From contig MZZL01000405.1 of assembly GCA_002749535.1 (NCBI GenBank), forward strand, positions 186,001 to 250,000: a DNA stretch of 64,000 nt. The letters are read 5' to 3'. Position numbers and translations under genes: made by a program. This DNA comes from Apophysomyces variabilis (taxonomy: Eukaryota; Mucoromycota; Mucoromycetes; Mucorales; Mucoraceae). Position 1 is the first letter of the stretch. Each line of letters begins with the position of its first letter. This document shows positions 42,185 to 53,097 of the stretch, piece after piece. The notes under the pieces are model-generated. The model did not search any database. It was given only the letters and a program-made list of their open reading frames with translations, and was not told where the DNA came from.

Positions 42185-44246
42185 ATGCGTGTCTCCATTG
42201 TTATCTTTCTAAACCTTGTAGGTAAGGACGTCATCCTTTTCAATAAAGGAAAAGAAAAGTCTATAGAAATAAAAGAAAACACAAAAACGAAACAAAAACA
42301 GCGACAGGGATAGATCTGTACTGCGCTGCAGCAAGTGCAGTGACTTACCGAGCGTTGGTCAACCCACCTGATCCATCGCATACAGTGGGTGTGGCGGTGG
42401 GCGAACAAGTGTATGCCATGGAGCCCGATCCAGAGATATCGATGCTGTACACAGGCCAAGCACCAGGACAGCTTCCCTACCGCTACGTGGTAATAGACAC
42501 GTCGAAGACCATCCTTGATTTTGAGAGATTTGAACGACCAGCCATTGAGCAAGCAAATATGACATTTAACGAGGTTTTCGGCCGACCGTGGAATAAGCTC
42601 AGCCTATTTTCTTTACCACAGATTTATCCGTTCGAACCTAGTGATCCTGGTCTAAGTAAACTCTATGACGACGGTACCATTGCCACACTCCACTTTGAAG
42701 GCAGTGAAGCCGACATACGTGAGATGCACACCAATAAGATGGAAAAGAAGCTATCCGTCTCTGGAAAATTAAGTTATATCAGGCAAACTATTTACAGCCG
42801 CTGTCGGAAATTTTTTCTTTCTTTTCTAACGTTCGTTTCTTATAATAGTCATGATACAGTCGAACAAATTGGTCATGTTGAAATCAAGATTGGAGGACAC
42901 TCCAGTCGTAACTGGGCCAAGGTGCCGTATAAGCTCAAAATAGATCCGGTTACTTCACCTCAAGGCCTATTTCGCCGCTGGGAACTGAAGCTCAGACCCG
43001 GTGCCACGGACCCCACCATGCTACGGGAGAAGCTCTACGAAGACATGTTGCAATCGATTGGTGTTCTTGCCCCGCGAGGTGCCTATGTCAGGTAAAAATA
43101 AAAAAATTACTTCACGGACAAAGTGGGAAAACGCCCATTCTCTCATATTTCTTTTGATTTCGGAACTCTTGTATCCATCGCTAGGCTTTACATGAATAGA
43201 ACCCCTGTTGGACTTTACCTATTAACCGACGATAGCGGCTCCCCATCGTAAGAGTGCCAAAAGAAAGAAAAAACAAGATGATCCATCAAGTATATCCAAT
43301 GTTGTATACTAACCAATAGGCCCAACCATAGGTATCTTCGGGAGACCATCCATGGCGGTGACCCTCATGTACGTATGGGAGAAATGATCCAGGGCGACGC
43401 TGGAAAAGGCGATTACGCTGCTAATTTGGGTTATCGTGGTGATGATGAATCTTCCTATGATGACAAAGTATATGAAGTGAAGTTGGATGAGGAAGATGAT
43501 GACGAGAACTCCTCCATGGCGATGAAGCATCTTATTCAGTTCATGCGATTTATTGCTAGTTACAAACCAGAAACCGTCCCGGATTCCGAAGAAGCGGTTA
43601 ACATCTGGCAACCCAAGATTGATATAGTGCGTTATATTCGTCAATTAGCTTTGGAATGGATCGGCGGCAACTGGGACGGTATCCAATACTGTAAGTTTTA
43701 TAACTATCCTCTTTTCTTTTTCTCTCAAACACTGATGCCTGGCTGGATATATGTTACATGAAAGCCGGTAATAATTTTGCTTTGTATCGTCATCCGGATA
43801 CGGAACAGTACATCATGATTCCGATGGACTTCGATTATACGTTCGGGAACGGGTTGGAAGAAGATCAACGCCACTTAATGACGGCGACGTCCTGGCAAGA
43901 ATTTACAAAAGGCAGGAAGACGCACTCCTATCTGTGGGAGAAAATCAAGGCGACAACTTACTTACGAAGAATGTACGAAAATACGCTGAAAGAGATCAAC
44001 GAACGACTATCGAACCCAGATATCTTGAATAAGCGGGTTGAGAGTTTAGCCTACCTGATCCAGCACGACGTAAGCTGGGATCGCTCCTTGGAGCGCATGA
44101 CCGTCGGCTTGACACGACCGTGGACTGGCGACGATTTCCTAAAGTCACTAGACAAGGGGATGGACGACGAGGACGAATTGATTGGTCTCAGAGAATGGAT
44201 TAAGAACAAATATCAAGCCATTCTAGCTGGTGTTTCCCAAGAGTGA
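42185..44246 (+). CDS. Secreted CotH-kinase family protein
   Basis: Member of the spore-coat-protein-H kinase-like family, expanded in Mucorales, where some members sit on the spore surface. Exon 1 is 42185-42221; joined to 42308 onward it gives a signal peptide (MRVSIVIFLNLVGIDLYCAA, then ASA before VTYRALVNPPDP), which fixes the start. Then an N-terminal beta-rich domain (PYRYVVIDTSKTILDFERF, FNEVFGRPW), the CotH core (VEIKIGGHSSRNWAKVPYKL, YMNRTPVGLYLLTDDSG, an Asp/Glu-rich loop DEEDDDENSS, LALEWIGGNWDGIQY, GNNFALYRHPDTEQYIMIPM, DFDYTFGNG). The DFDYTFGNG motif aligns with the metal-binding part of the kinase fold. The C-terminus (WIKNKYQAILAGVSQE) shows no obvious GPI signal. An intron at 42783-42848 probably uses a GC donor; unspliced, it stays in frame. 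I saw no close match to the peptide reported as host-binding in pathogen CotH3, so no virulence role is claimed. Confidence 0.88.
42783..42848 (+). other. Probable GC-AG intron in the CotH gene
   Basis: 66 nt, a multiple of three and free of stops, so invisible to frame analysis. It ends in a strong pyrimidine tract and TATAATAG. Removing it with the cut CAG|GCAAAC joins SYI to SHDTVEQ, which suits the CotH family; keeping it inserts an Arg/Phe-rich hydrophobic segment. The donor is weaker than GCAAGT. Confidence 0.5.
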
Positions 44247-44648
44247 AGACTAAGAAGCAACCCTTTAATCATTTTTACTTTAGAGGCGCTGTAGATAATG
44301 AATAAGAGCATCACTGCTTATTTCATAGTCATCATAAGAAAAACAAAAGAGAAAGAGAGACAAAATGAATACATAGACAATCCAAACCATTTGTGTTGCC
44401 AAGCCTAACATAGCTCAAATGAGAAGGGAGTATAAACGAGACATCGATCAGGAAAAATACACCCATAGAAACTGCTGCCTTCGGAATAGAAAGGAATCAT
44501 GCCGATCTCAGATCGGTCAGTTTTGGAGTGGAGTGAAACGGTCCCCGCATAAACTGGGCGAGGGCTATTTATTGATCTGCAACAGACAGCTCTGTCTTGA
44601 ACACCCATGTTCAGACAAGCCAACCTCTTCCTTTGACTGAACAAAAAC
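44247..44648. other. Intergenic, no gene seen
   Basis: About 400 bases between CotH and the AhpD-like gene. Short overlapping frames on both strands at 44405-44668 show no features. Holds the CotH 3' UTR and the next promoter. Confidence 0.45.
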
Positions 44649-45500
44649 ATGAACGACCTTTTATCCAATCTTGAGATCCATCACACCCGCGATGTCTGGT
44701 ACATGGTCATTGCAAGTTTTCTGCGATTGTCTTACTTTCTGTTGGTAAATGACCACTCTTTCTCTATCCTAGGCTGCCGTCATGACCGCTTTAAACCGTC
44801 CAGAAGATATTCCTTATATATACGAACGCTTGCCTACTTTAAACGATAGACAGGCCTTTGTACGACTCCGAGAAGGCATTTTTAAGCTTTTCCCTATCGT
44901 TGGTTATCCAAAAGTAAAGATTCTTTGTCAAAGGCCCTTTTTTCCTTTTGTTTTATTCTCTCCTTATTCTCTAGGCTTAAATGCTTATCCCTGTCCTTTT
45001 AGGTCATCAATGCCCTTCAACGATTGAATGAAGTCGTTCCGGCATCCATCAAAGCTGATCTGACGGGTAGTTCACGGTAAGATAGGAATTCCCTGTCTAG
45101 CGATCTTTTTTTGAATTTCCGATGCATAAGAACGCAAAACAAATGGGAAGACGTCCTAGCACAGCGTGAGCGTGGTCTTGCTATGTTTGAGACGACGTAT
45201 GGCCAGCATTCCCAGCGTGTCATGGATTCTCTACAAGCATGTCATCCTGACATGGCCGAGACCGCCATCACTCACTTATATGGGCCTATTATATCGGATA
45301 CAACCGTCCTATCTACGCAGGACACAAGTTTAATCTATGTAGCTGGATTGATGGCACAGAACCTACCCGATCAATTGAAAGGTCATTGGTATGGAGCACA
45401 ACATCATGGGGCTACAGTCGAGACTTTGGAGGAGGTTAGACGATTAGTGGAGCTCATGTGCGGCTATTATGGAGTTGGGCTCTCGTCTGGTGTGCAATAA
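44649..45500 (+). CDS. AhpD-like / carboxymuconolactone decarboxylase-family protein
   Basis: Small all-helical protein of the AhpD-like superfamily. Fungal members are poorly characterised; some are peroxisomal. Exon 1 is 44649-44711 (MNDLLSNLEIHHTRDVWYMVI), exon 2 starts at 44773. Joining with the GC donor GCAAGT gives WYMVIAAVMTALNRPEDIPY, the family's first helices. Then LREGIFKLFPIVGYPKVINA, LQRLNEVVPASIKADLTGSS and RTQNKWEDVLAQRERGLAMF, ending with a long helical tail to SSGVQ. The classical catalytic CxxC of AhpD is absent, so peroxidase chemistry is not supported. The C-terminus is not a PTS1 peroxisome signal. The stop is 22 bases from that of the opposite-strand Kxd1 gene. Confidence 0.8.
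44712..44772 (+). other. GC-AG intron in the AhpD-like gene
   Basis: 61-nt intron with donor GCAAGT and acceptor TCCTAG. It is the only cut near here that keeps phase 0 on both sides and joins MVI to AAVMTALNRP. A GT four bases later (GTTTTC) would break the frame. Confidence 0.75.
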
Positions 45501-45522
45501 ATGCATTATTTCTTTATGTCAC

Positions 45523-46010
45523 TTATTCATCTTCGTCATCTGGGATGGTAGGAGGTGGATACTTTTCCAACGAGGCTTTCATCTCTTCCGGATACTTCTG
45601 TGCAAGTTGAGCTTTCATCTTCCTAAGAGAAAAAAAAAAATGTATGAGCCAGTCCAGTCTTTTCCCCATTCACAGACCGAAAAAGACAAGACAAACCTAA
45701 GTTTGTTGAAAATACTATCGAGATCGGCCTTCATCTCTTTAAGAAGCTTGGTATGCGATTCAAAATGTTTATGCACGTCTTGATAGCGCGCCTTGCTGAA
45801 TTCATTAAAGGCATGAAGATTCGATTTCGTGGTACGATAGATTTGCAGACTAAAAAGGCCGTTTGGTTGTTTGATGGTGCACATTAAAAATGCAGACATC
45901 GTCAAATAAGCATTCGTTTACCATTGTTCCTGGTCTCGTAGGATATGTTGAATGTCTTCGTCATTCCGTGCATCCAACAAGCTATTAGCCAAGTGCTGTG
46001 GTGAGGTCAT
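45523..46010 (-). CDS. KXD1: KxDL-motif protein, BLOC-1 subunit Kxd1
   Basis: Small coiled-coil subunit of the BLOC-1 complex, which regulates endosome and lysosome or vacuole traffic. Exons 46010-45922, 45849-45697 and 45622-45523 encode 113 residues from MTSPQHLANSLLDARNDEDI. The signature region is SNLHAFNEFSKARYQDVHK, then KEMKADLDSIFNKLRKMKAQ, containing the K-A-D-L that names the family, then LAQKYPEEMKASLEKYPPP and an acidic end PDDEDE. An in-frame ATG at 46103 would add 31 residues including a CATC zinc-like pair; the shorter start is preferred because it matches the family's length. Confidence 0.88.
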
Positions 46011-47979
46011 TAAGCGTTTTACTTTCTTAGAGGTCAGAGACCAGTTTTTTGGACGCGAGCAGGTCGCACAAATTGGAGGGCCGGCGAGATCCGGTGCATG
46101 CATTAGCCCTGATGTTGACAAGCGTTTGCGTCAACTACCTTTGACTATGGTCACTTGTCCAGGCAACCATCCTCCCAGTCCATACCCTGCATTTTCGACC
46201 AGTTCTAGAAGGATCTTTCAATCCAACTCTCCGTTACACTTTTTACTCGTCCTAGTGAATAGGGTCATGCGAAAAAAGGAAAACATAACTTTTTTTTGCT
46301 TTTCAGACTGGTTTTGGGGACAATAAGAACACGTTGTGTGCCGCCTGTAGTAAAAAAAAAAGCGTGGTTGTCATTACGTGGTAGATTTCTATTTTGAAAA
46401 AGAACACGGATAAGGGCTGCCGTAGCAAACCCGATCCATGAATGTAGGGAACGTTGGCCCGAATAAAGCAGCATGTATGCAATATCGGGAAGGATGAAAA
46501 CTTTTCGGTACCTTTGCCGTAACTACAACCTTTTTTTTTTCGCGTTGCCGAGGAACCGTTGAGATGAAAAACGTTAACTCCAAATCGAACCTACTGTTAT
46601 AGGTAATGGATATGCTCCCGAAAAGAATGAAAAAGGGTATGCACTGACACCCTACCCGGCAGTGATTCCTTTCACAGGAGCAGTAGCGATCCCTTATTCT
46701 TTTGAAACTGCATAAGGGGGTCTATTATAACGAACGTTGGCATGTTTTTTTAGCTTTCTCCCAAATTCATACTGATTCCGGTTCATCCTGAGCGCGTTGT
46801 TTTGTAATTATATTAAGCTATTACTATCCGATATTCCCAAAAAGAAAACCCAACAGGTTATTGTCCGTAAATAGGTTTTGATTCTATTCAACAACCACTC
46901 TTGGGAAGTTACTAAGCGAATTCAAAACTTTGTAACCCACTGTGTCCCTCCGTCCAACCTAAACGCCCCCGAAAACAACCAAAGAGCGGTCCGAATGGAA
47001 ACAAATACTATTTTTCTTTTGTTGCTAGTTTACTGTAAGTTTAAGATGGAAAAAAAAACTTTATGGATACATTTCATACTCTGGAAACTTTGATTTTTGC
47101 TTTTCCAGGAAGAGTTAGGGTGTGGTGTCATTTTTCATCTATGCTCTTTTACTGTTATTCTCTTTTTCTTTCATCCGTTTTTTTTTGTTTTGACGATGAG
47201 GCTGGATCACCAGACCCTGTTGCCTTTTTAGATCCAAAGTTCCAATGTGCTTCATCTCACGCAGTCGTTCCCTTTCTTTCTCTTGCTCTCTCAGGTGATA
47301 AGAAACTTGAATTTATCTACGCCGATCACCTCTTTCCCTTTCAGAAACTTTCCGTGATGGAGTCAATATTTTCCTTTTGTTTTTCGCGTGACTCCGCTCC
47401 ATAACAAATATTAATATCTTACAGTACATCTAATTTACAGTCTTGTTGTGTCCCCGAGTTAAGAGGCCAAAAGGGTTGGGGGGAGAGAAGGGGACAAGGA
47501 TGGTAAAAATGCGGCGGAGAAGAATAAATTCACAGTTTGGCGTAACAAGAAACGAACAGCGAAGAGAAAAAGAAAATATGGGTTGTTTGTTTACGTCTGC
47601 GTGTGAAAAATAGTATGGTCAAGGAAATATCCGCCCAGCCTGGCCTAAACAAAACAATGAGAATGTTTGTACCCATTGCTGGAAAGCAAAAAAGGTTTTT
47701 GTTATGTCACAAAATAACGCGGACAAATAAAGCACATCCGGAGAACATGCATTATGTTAGAGACAGAGAGACGCGACAAATAGAGACGCACACATACACA
47801 CAAAGGAAAAGAGAACCAAAGTCAAAGTTCACAGTAAAATCAAAAATGAAAAATATGTTGATTCTTATTGAATAAGTTTTTGAAAGTTATATTTTTTACA
47901 CAGTCTTGATTATTTTTACATATGTACATCCTTAAGCTTTTTCATTATGGTTATTTTTGAAGGGGGAGGAATTGCTTGT
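46011..47979. other. Intergenic, no gene seen
   Basis: Almost 2 kb between the Kxd1 start and the F-box gene stop, both minus strand. Low complexity with many homopolymers and purine-rich stretches (for example 47480-47580). No frame with family features and no RNA gene recognised. Confidence 0.5.
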
Positions 47980-49593
47980 TTACCAGCCTCTAGAAGCGAG
48001 GACGCGCCGGGTTGCACCTTCGTTGACGACTCGTCGCCGCCAACAAGGTAGAAATCCAGAATGGATGGATGGATCTAGAGGATCATCATTTTCAATGTGC
48101 CGGTGATTAAAAGTGATACAAGTAAGCTTTTTGTTTCGCTGACACAATTCGGAAAGTTGGCCGAGCATGCGTTTGCTGACTCCCTCGCAGCCGACTAGAT
48201 GAATATGGGTAAGCGTGTGACCATGGTCTGCGAGAGCTTGGATGGCTTGATCCGTTATGGAAGTCCAGTTCGTAAGGTCAAGATTCTGAAGTTTAGATAG
48301 ATGGGTAATAATCAGTTTCACTGTGTCATTGGAGACGTCGTCGTTTTTGTTAAGTAATTGTCGGTAGGCAGGCATATCTGGCACCACATCGTACTGATTC
48401 AGCAATTCAATCAAATCGTCCAATGGATTCATTTGGCTGAGTGCAGCGTGGTTGATATGCAGCTGGGCACGTTGCTCTTGGCGATGGTGTTGTAAAAGAC
48501 GGAGGAACATGCTCTTGGCACGACCAGCATTCAAGCGCACGAGATTCGGGCAAGAATTGACAAGTACTTCGTAGTCGGCATGCTGTACGGTCCCAATGCG
48601 GCCAATATCCAACCATTCTAATCGCGTGCTACACGTCTGAGCGATCTCACGGACGGAACGTCCTGTCAGCCGATCGCAGTCGCTCAAGCAGATTCGTCGG
48701 AGAGTATTGCCGGAGGTCCGCACTATGCTTGTGACACCATAATTCGACAGACGAGCGCATCCACCCAAGTGCAGATGTTCAAGAGAGATGCATGACTTGG
48801 CTAAGGACAGCAGACCGTTGTCTGTGATGTTCCTGCAGTTTTTAAGTGTCAGCTCCCGTAATTTGGGTGCGCATGCGGAAAGGCTAATGTATTGCAGACT
48901 CTTGTCAGTGATGTTGACGCATCCTGAAAGCTTCAACTCGCGAAGGTTGTCACAGTAACGAACGATGATACGCACATCACAGTCAGTGATGCGGCTTCCC
49001 AATCGTGATAGACAGATGGATCGGACGGACGAACCATACTTTGGCAAGTTCACCGGAAAACTGCGGGACATCCGATGATGACAAACGTCCATGATGGGCG
49101 CAACATGGACTGTGGCGGAGAGAGGTGATGATGACGGTGACGACGATGATGATAATTGATGGTCAAGGGGATCTGGGGACGTGGGGGAATGACGGCAGAT
49201 GGGGTGGGAAGGAACTGGGGCTTTCCATAGGATCGGTGTCACAAGGCCATGCCATTGCGTGCAGACAAGTGTGCAGTGCGATAAATCGCTTTTCCGGCCC
49301 AAGGCAAGAATTTCAAACACCATCACCAGCACTTCGTTTGGTAGTTTACTGATGTGGCATGGACGACGTTCCAAAGGTTTTGTACGTAGCCTACGTGGCA
49401 TTGGTAAACCGCCCTGGTGACGGTGTGACGATGGTATGTACTGAAGTCGGCGACGGGCTAGATCCTCTTTTTCAATATCTGAGGCAACTTGAATTGCAGC
49501 ATTGATATAGGACGTAATGCTGATGACGACACGTAAGAAGAAATCGATCCATACAAGACAGAATTTAAGTGGTAAGATGAAGAGGTTTTTCAT
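47980..49593 (-). CDS. F-box and leucine-rich-repeat protein
   Basis: Substrate receptor of an SCF ubiquitin ligase: the F-box binds Skp1, the repeats bind the target. One uninterrupted exon of 537 residues from MKNLFILPLKFCLVWIDFFL. F-box at about residues 80-125 (ISKLPNEVLVMVFEILALG, then DLSHCTLVCTQWHGLVTPIL). AMN1/FBXL-type cysteine-containing LRRs follow: CDNLRELKLSGCVNITDKSL; APKLRELTLKNCRNITDNGL; CISLEHLHLGGCARLSNYGV; NTLRRICLSDCDRLTGRSV; TRLEWLDIGRIGTVQHADYE; LSKLQNLDLTNWTSITDQAI; LTHIHLVGCEGVSKRM. The first 30 residues are strongly hydrophobic, so the protein may be membrane-tethered, unusual for an F-box protein. The intron-less structure also contrasts with its neighbours. Target unknown. 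Confidence 0.9.
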   Translation of the reverse strand: MKNLFILPLKFCLVWIDFFLRVVISITSYINAAIQVASDIEKEDLARRRLQYIPSSHRHQGGLPMPRRLRTKPLERRPCHISKLPNEVLVMVFEILALGRKSDLSHCTLVCTQWHGLVTPILWKAPVPSHPICRHSPTSPDPLDHQLSSSSSPSSSPLSATVHVAPIMDVCHHRMSRSFPVNLPKYGSSVRSICLSRLGSRITDCDVRIIVRYCDNLRELKLSGCVNITDKSLQYISLSACAPKLRELTLKNCRNITDNGLLSLAKSCISLEHLHLGGCARLSNYGVTSIVRTSGNTLRRICLSDCDRLTGRSVREIAQTCSTRLEWLDIGRIGTVQHADYEVLVNSCPNLVRLNAGRAKSMFLRLLQHHRQEQRAQLHINHAALSQMNPLDDLIELLNQYDVVPDMPAYRQLLNKNDDVSNDTVKLIITHLSKLQNLDLTNWTSITDQAIQALADHGHTLTHIHLVGCEGVSKRMLGQLSELCQRNKKLTCITFNHRHIENDDPLDPSIHSGFLPCWRRRVVNEGATRRVLASRGW

Positions 49594-52000
49594 GCCGGAA
49601 AGGGTATATAAGAAATTAAGTGGAAGAAGGATAAAAAGGAAAACAAAGGGCGAGATTTTTATAAAGGAAAAAAAAGCAGAAAAAAAATATTCAAAAGGTT
49701 AGGGGGAATTTTTTCAGTTTGGGGGGTTTGGAAGGAAAGAGACGAATGAACATAATTTGGGGGGTAAAGAATCACATTTCCTTTTTTTTTTTTTTCACGT
49801 ATGAGATCTCGTCTCCATGGTGCTTATTTGCTAAGAAACTGCCCATTTTAGTTTGTTGTGCAATAAACCTTTTGACATGTAAAGCCAAAACTGAACAATG
49901 ATAGTGGCGGCAATCCGCCCGGCCTTCGTACTACATCTCCACACATGGATTCATTCCTTTTCGTCTGCTGGAACTCATGGCAAAGTAAAAAGGACCCCAT
50001 CCCGTTATTTACGTTCCAAATACGTTTCAGCAACAAATATAAACATGAAATTAAACAAAATCCTCCCCCATCGTGATATTACCACTCATCCTTTTCCCCG
50101 CTTCTCTCTCACTCTCACTCCCGCTCTATCTCATCCTTAGCTCTTTTTTTTTGTTATTTTCTCCTTTCCTCCGATTCGGGACTTTTTTTCCCTCAGCGCG
50201 CCACTTCCTTGGTGTCCGGGCAAATGATTCTGATCGGGGACGCCTCCGTTGCTACACAAGAAGCTGTACATAAAAAAAAAGAAAATACTTTTTTGACAGT
50301 TTAGTAAAGCCCCCAAAAGAAAAAGCCTACAGATAGCTTTTCCATTGTTCCCTTGTTTGTGTGTGTGTACAACCGCCCCATTGTTGCTAGACATTATTTT
50401 TAAAGAAATGTATATAGCACGAAAACTCACCATTACCATTGACTGCATTATCCATTTTATAAAACAAAGCAAAAGAAAATTAGCTTTTTTTTTCTTCTTT
50501 CTTCAAACATCCTTGAACGTTTCGAGTCACATCTGTTTCGTAGCAACTTAAAGCACAGAATGGATGAGCACGTCGCCATGCCTAACTGTAAGGAACCAAT
50601 CAGATGGTCAAATGCAAGCAAACCTGTTTTAAGTGCCAAACGAAGAATGACCCCCTGATCTATAAACATCATCATCGTCATCATGTTGCTAATCCATTCC
50701 GTTCTTGGAGATGCGCTCTTATCTTCGACTCTTCAATGCTTTGTAAATGGTGAGAGATAGCCTTGATGGTTACACGAAGTAGAAGTTGTACCAACCCAAG
50801 AGGCCAGGAAGACGATCGCTATTTCACGACGTTGTTGCTGCATAGACCAAGGCCAACTTAAGTGAGAGAATGCGCAGAGTGAGGTCAAAAAGACAAACAA
50901 TGATGCAATTACAACTTCAATTATTTTACGATCTGCACGACAAGTTATCCATCTACCTTAGTTATATTCAGATGTTACACATTTTCTTAAAGATATCCAA
51001 TAAATCAGAGTTTATATTCTAATAGGTGAACAAAGCCACCCTCTGGGGTCTTATGACGAAAGATAGAACACAAAGTTTAAGGTCCAAGGAAAAACTATAA
51101 AACCCTTCTGCGACAGGTATAGACAGTAGAGTGCAGATAAGTTTGCACCTATTTTATGCAAGCCGTCACCTAATCTAAGACATGAAAGGGGGGGATGAGC
51201 AATCAGCTTCAGCTTCAGCAGCAGTGGCAACAACAGCAACAACAACAAATCAAAGTAATAAACGTAGCCAACGTAGACTACCGTTTACATTTAAACCCAA
51301 ACTACGTATTTTGGGATCACACAAAGATGACTCGAGACCTGCGCCCTACATTAAAAAAAGTGTGGGGTTCTGATCGGCATTATCCATTTTAATAGTTATT
51401 TCTTCTGGATGGAATAAATGATAATCAGGCAGAATACAAAGCAATAACAAGATCAGATAGGATTGCAATGTTTTTCTGTCTCGGATAGTGCCAATGAACA
51501 AAGCTACAACAAGGGTCTTTCTTATTGATAGACTAGAATGCGCATTTCATTGGCCGCTTTTCAACCAGGCCAAAGGTGTTACAAAAGTCCATAGAGAATT
51601 CGGTACAGGCCACGCGGAAAAAAAGTAAAAAAAAAATGTGGGGTTCTCTTCAAGCTGTATAGTGGTAACTCCATCCTTTCAAAAGATGCACATTCATCCT
51701 ATCTGCTTCCGCGCATTGACCATACATTCCGTTGACCCCCAACTGTACGATTTTAGATCAAACGAATCTTGACAAACTCCACGGTGGAAGGCAATGTTTG
51801 GCGTATTTTACTTCATGCTTTTCCTGAAACCCATTAAAAAAAGAGGTTTGCATAGAGATATTACCATATATATTCTAATCCTACGCTTTTGTTATTCATT
51901 CCAAATATATCATTACTTACCTGTCCATCTCAAAGCACGTCCACGAGGCCGAAATCAATCTGAGTTTAGCAACTTCTTTCAAACGGTACATCTCACAAGC
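49594..52000. other. Long intergenic region, no supported gene
   Basis: About 2.4 kb, low-complexity and pyrimidine-rich. The region just upstream of the F-box ATG is purine-rich on the plus strand. A CAA/CAG-rich stretch (51205-51255) lies in a 65-codon plus-strand frame (51195-51392, Q-rich start then VDYRLHLNPNYVFWDHTKMT); it could be a last exon but no upstream exons were found. Confidence 0.4.
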
Positions 52001-52006
52001 AAACCA

Positions 52007-52935
52007 TTATTTAGCATGACCAACACCTAATTGACCATCTGGGGTATCGAAAATCAATCTGCCCTTTAATTTGTGTATCAATATCTTGTTCTCTTGAATG
52101 GGCCAGCCTTGCTTTTCCAGATATCTCCATGGATTACATGAATTTTCAATGTCAGCAAGTTTCAAAGACAGACCAGATGTCAGTACCTGCATCTGAGCCC
52201 ACTTCTCTCCTCCTCTTCGCTCATCACAAAGCTGCTGGCAACAAAAATGTAATAGATAACATCAAAACAAACTTATATTTAACATCACCTATTTGTATGT
52301 CTAAATTATGTTGTTTTGCGAAAAAGCCTGCACCATACCTTGGCTGTTGCTCATCAATGCATAGTACCAGAACATATCAACAGAAGATCAAATTGCATTT
52401 GATAAAATGATTTTACATGTCATTACCTGATGCCAAGTACTGTCCCTTTTCCTTCCTTGGTATGCTCTTCAAGTCGTTTAGACAGAATGAAGGGCATGGC
52501 AAATTTACCATCCTTGGATAGGATACAAGGGATTGATTAAATATCAGTGATTTCTTGCATATAACCGAAGGATTGGACAGGGAGACCCGGAGAAAGCATA
52601 ATGCTCAGCCTGTTATCCCATCTATACTTAGTTCGAACGACCGAAAAATATTCTGTATGTATGTCTATGGAAATGGTTGCATTCTTCAATCCATTTCTCG
52701 ATGATCGACCGCACTTCTGTTCACATATATTTGGTGAACGCTGTCAAATTCTTGCGCATGACAGAGGTTAACCTTACTACACAGTAATAAGAGTAGCCAC
52801 ATCCCGCAGGGTCTTGATCCATTTGATATTTTACTTCTTTCTCGGAAAGGGCATAAAGAAGGTCGTATCAAATCGGTCAACTGGTGCAGTACGTTGGCAA
52901 ATAGCCTTCAATGTTTCTTGTTGGGCAGCGTTCAT
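52007..52935 (-). pseudogene. Unidentified minus-strand coding remnant or multi-exon gene
   Basis: A chain of short minus-strand frames looks more like protein than chance: MNAAQQETLKAICQRTAPVD (from 52935); TISIDIHTEYFSVVRTKYRW, then SIMLSPGLPVQSFGYMQEI (about 52670-52560); GKFAMPFILSKRLEEHTKEG (about 52513-52440); CIDEQQPRYGAGFFAKQHNL (about 52360-52300); and LADIENSCNPWRYLEKQGWP, then HKLKGRLIFDTPDGQL (about 52180-52010). GT/AG-like borders such as CATCAG|GTAATG near 52425 separate some pieces, but others are interrupted by stops or frame changes. No family was recognised. It may be an unrecognised gene with several introns or a decayed gene. The upstream region is divergent from FANCI. 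Confidence 0.4.
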
Positions 52936-53097
52936 GATATGATAATCCCAAAGAAAAGAGGATAGATTCTTTTTGAGGGGCGGATATTTTCTGGTTTTCC
53001 AACCAATTTGTGTTTGTGACCTCACTTCCGGAAAACGCGTGTGATTGTTTCAGTTACGCGTTTTGAGCTGTACGCGTTTAACGAGACTTTAGGTGCC

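Noticed and set aside
44649..45500. AhpD peroxidase activity
   Set aside because: The CxxC catalytic pair is not present in the spliced product.
36898..49593. A biosynthetic gene cluster around CotH, the AhpD-like and phosphatase genes
   Set aside because: Neighbours are unrelated housekeeping genes on mixed strands, with no synthase, regulator or transporter set.
51182..51392. Two overlapping frames, one Gln-rich
   Set aside because: The CAA/CAG repeat opens several frames at once; no splice-linked upstream exon or family match was found.
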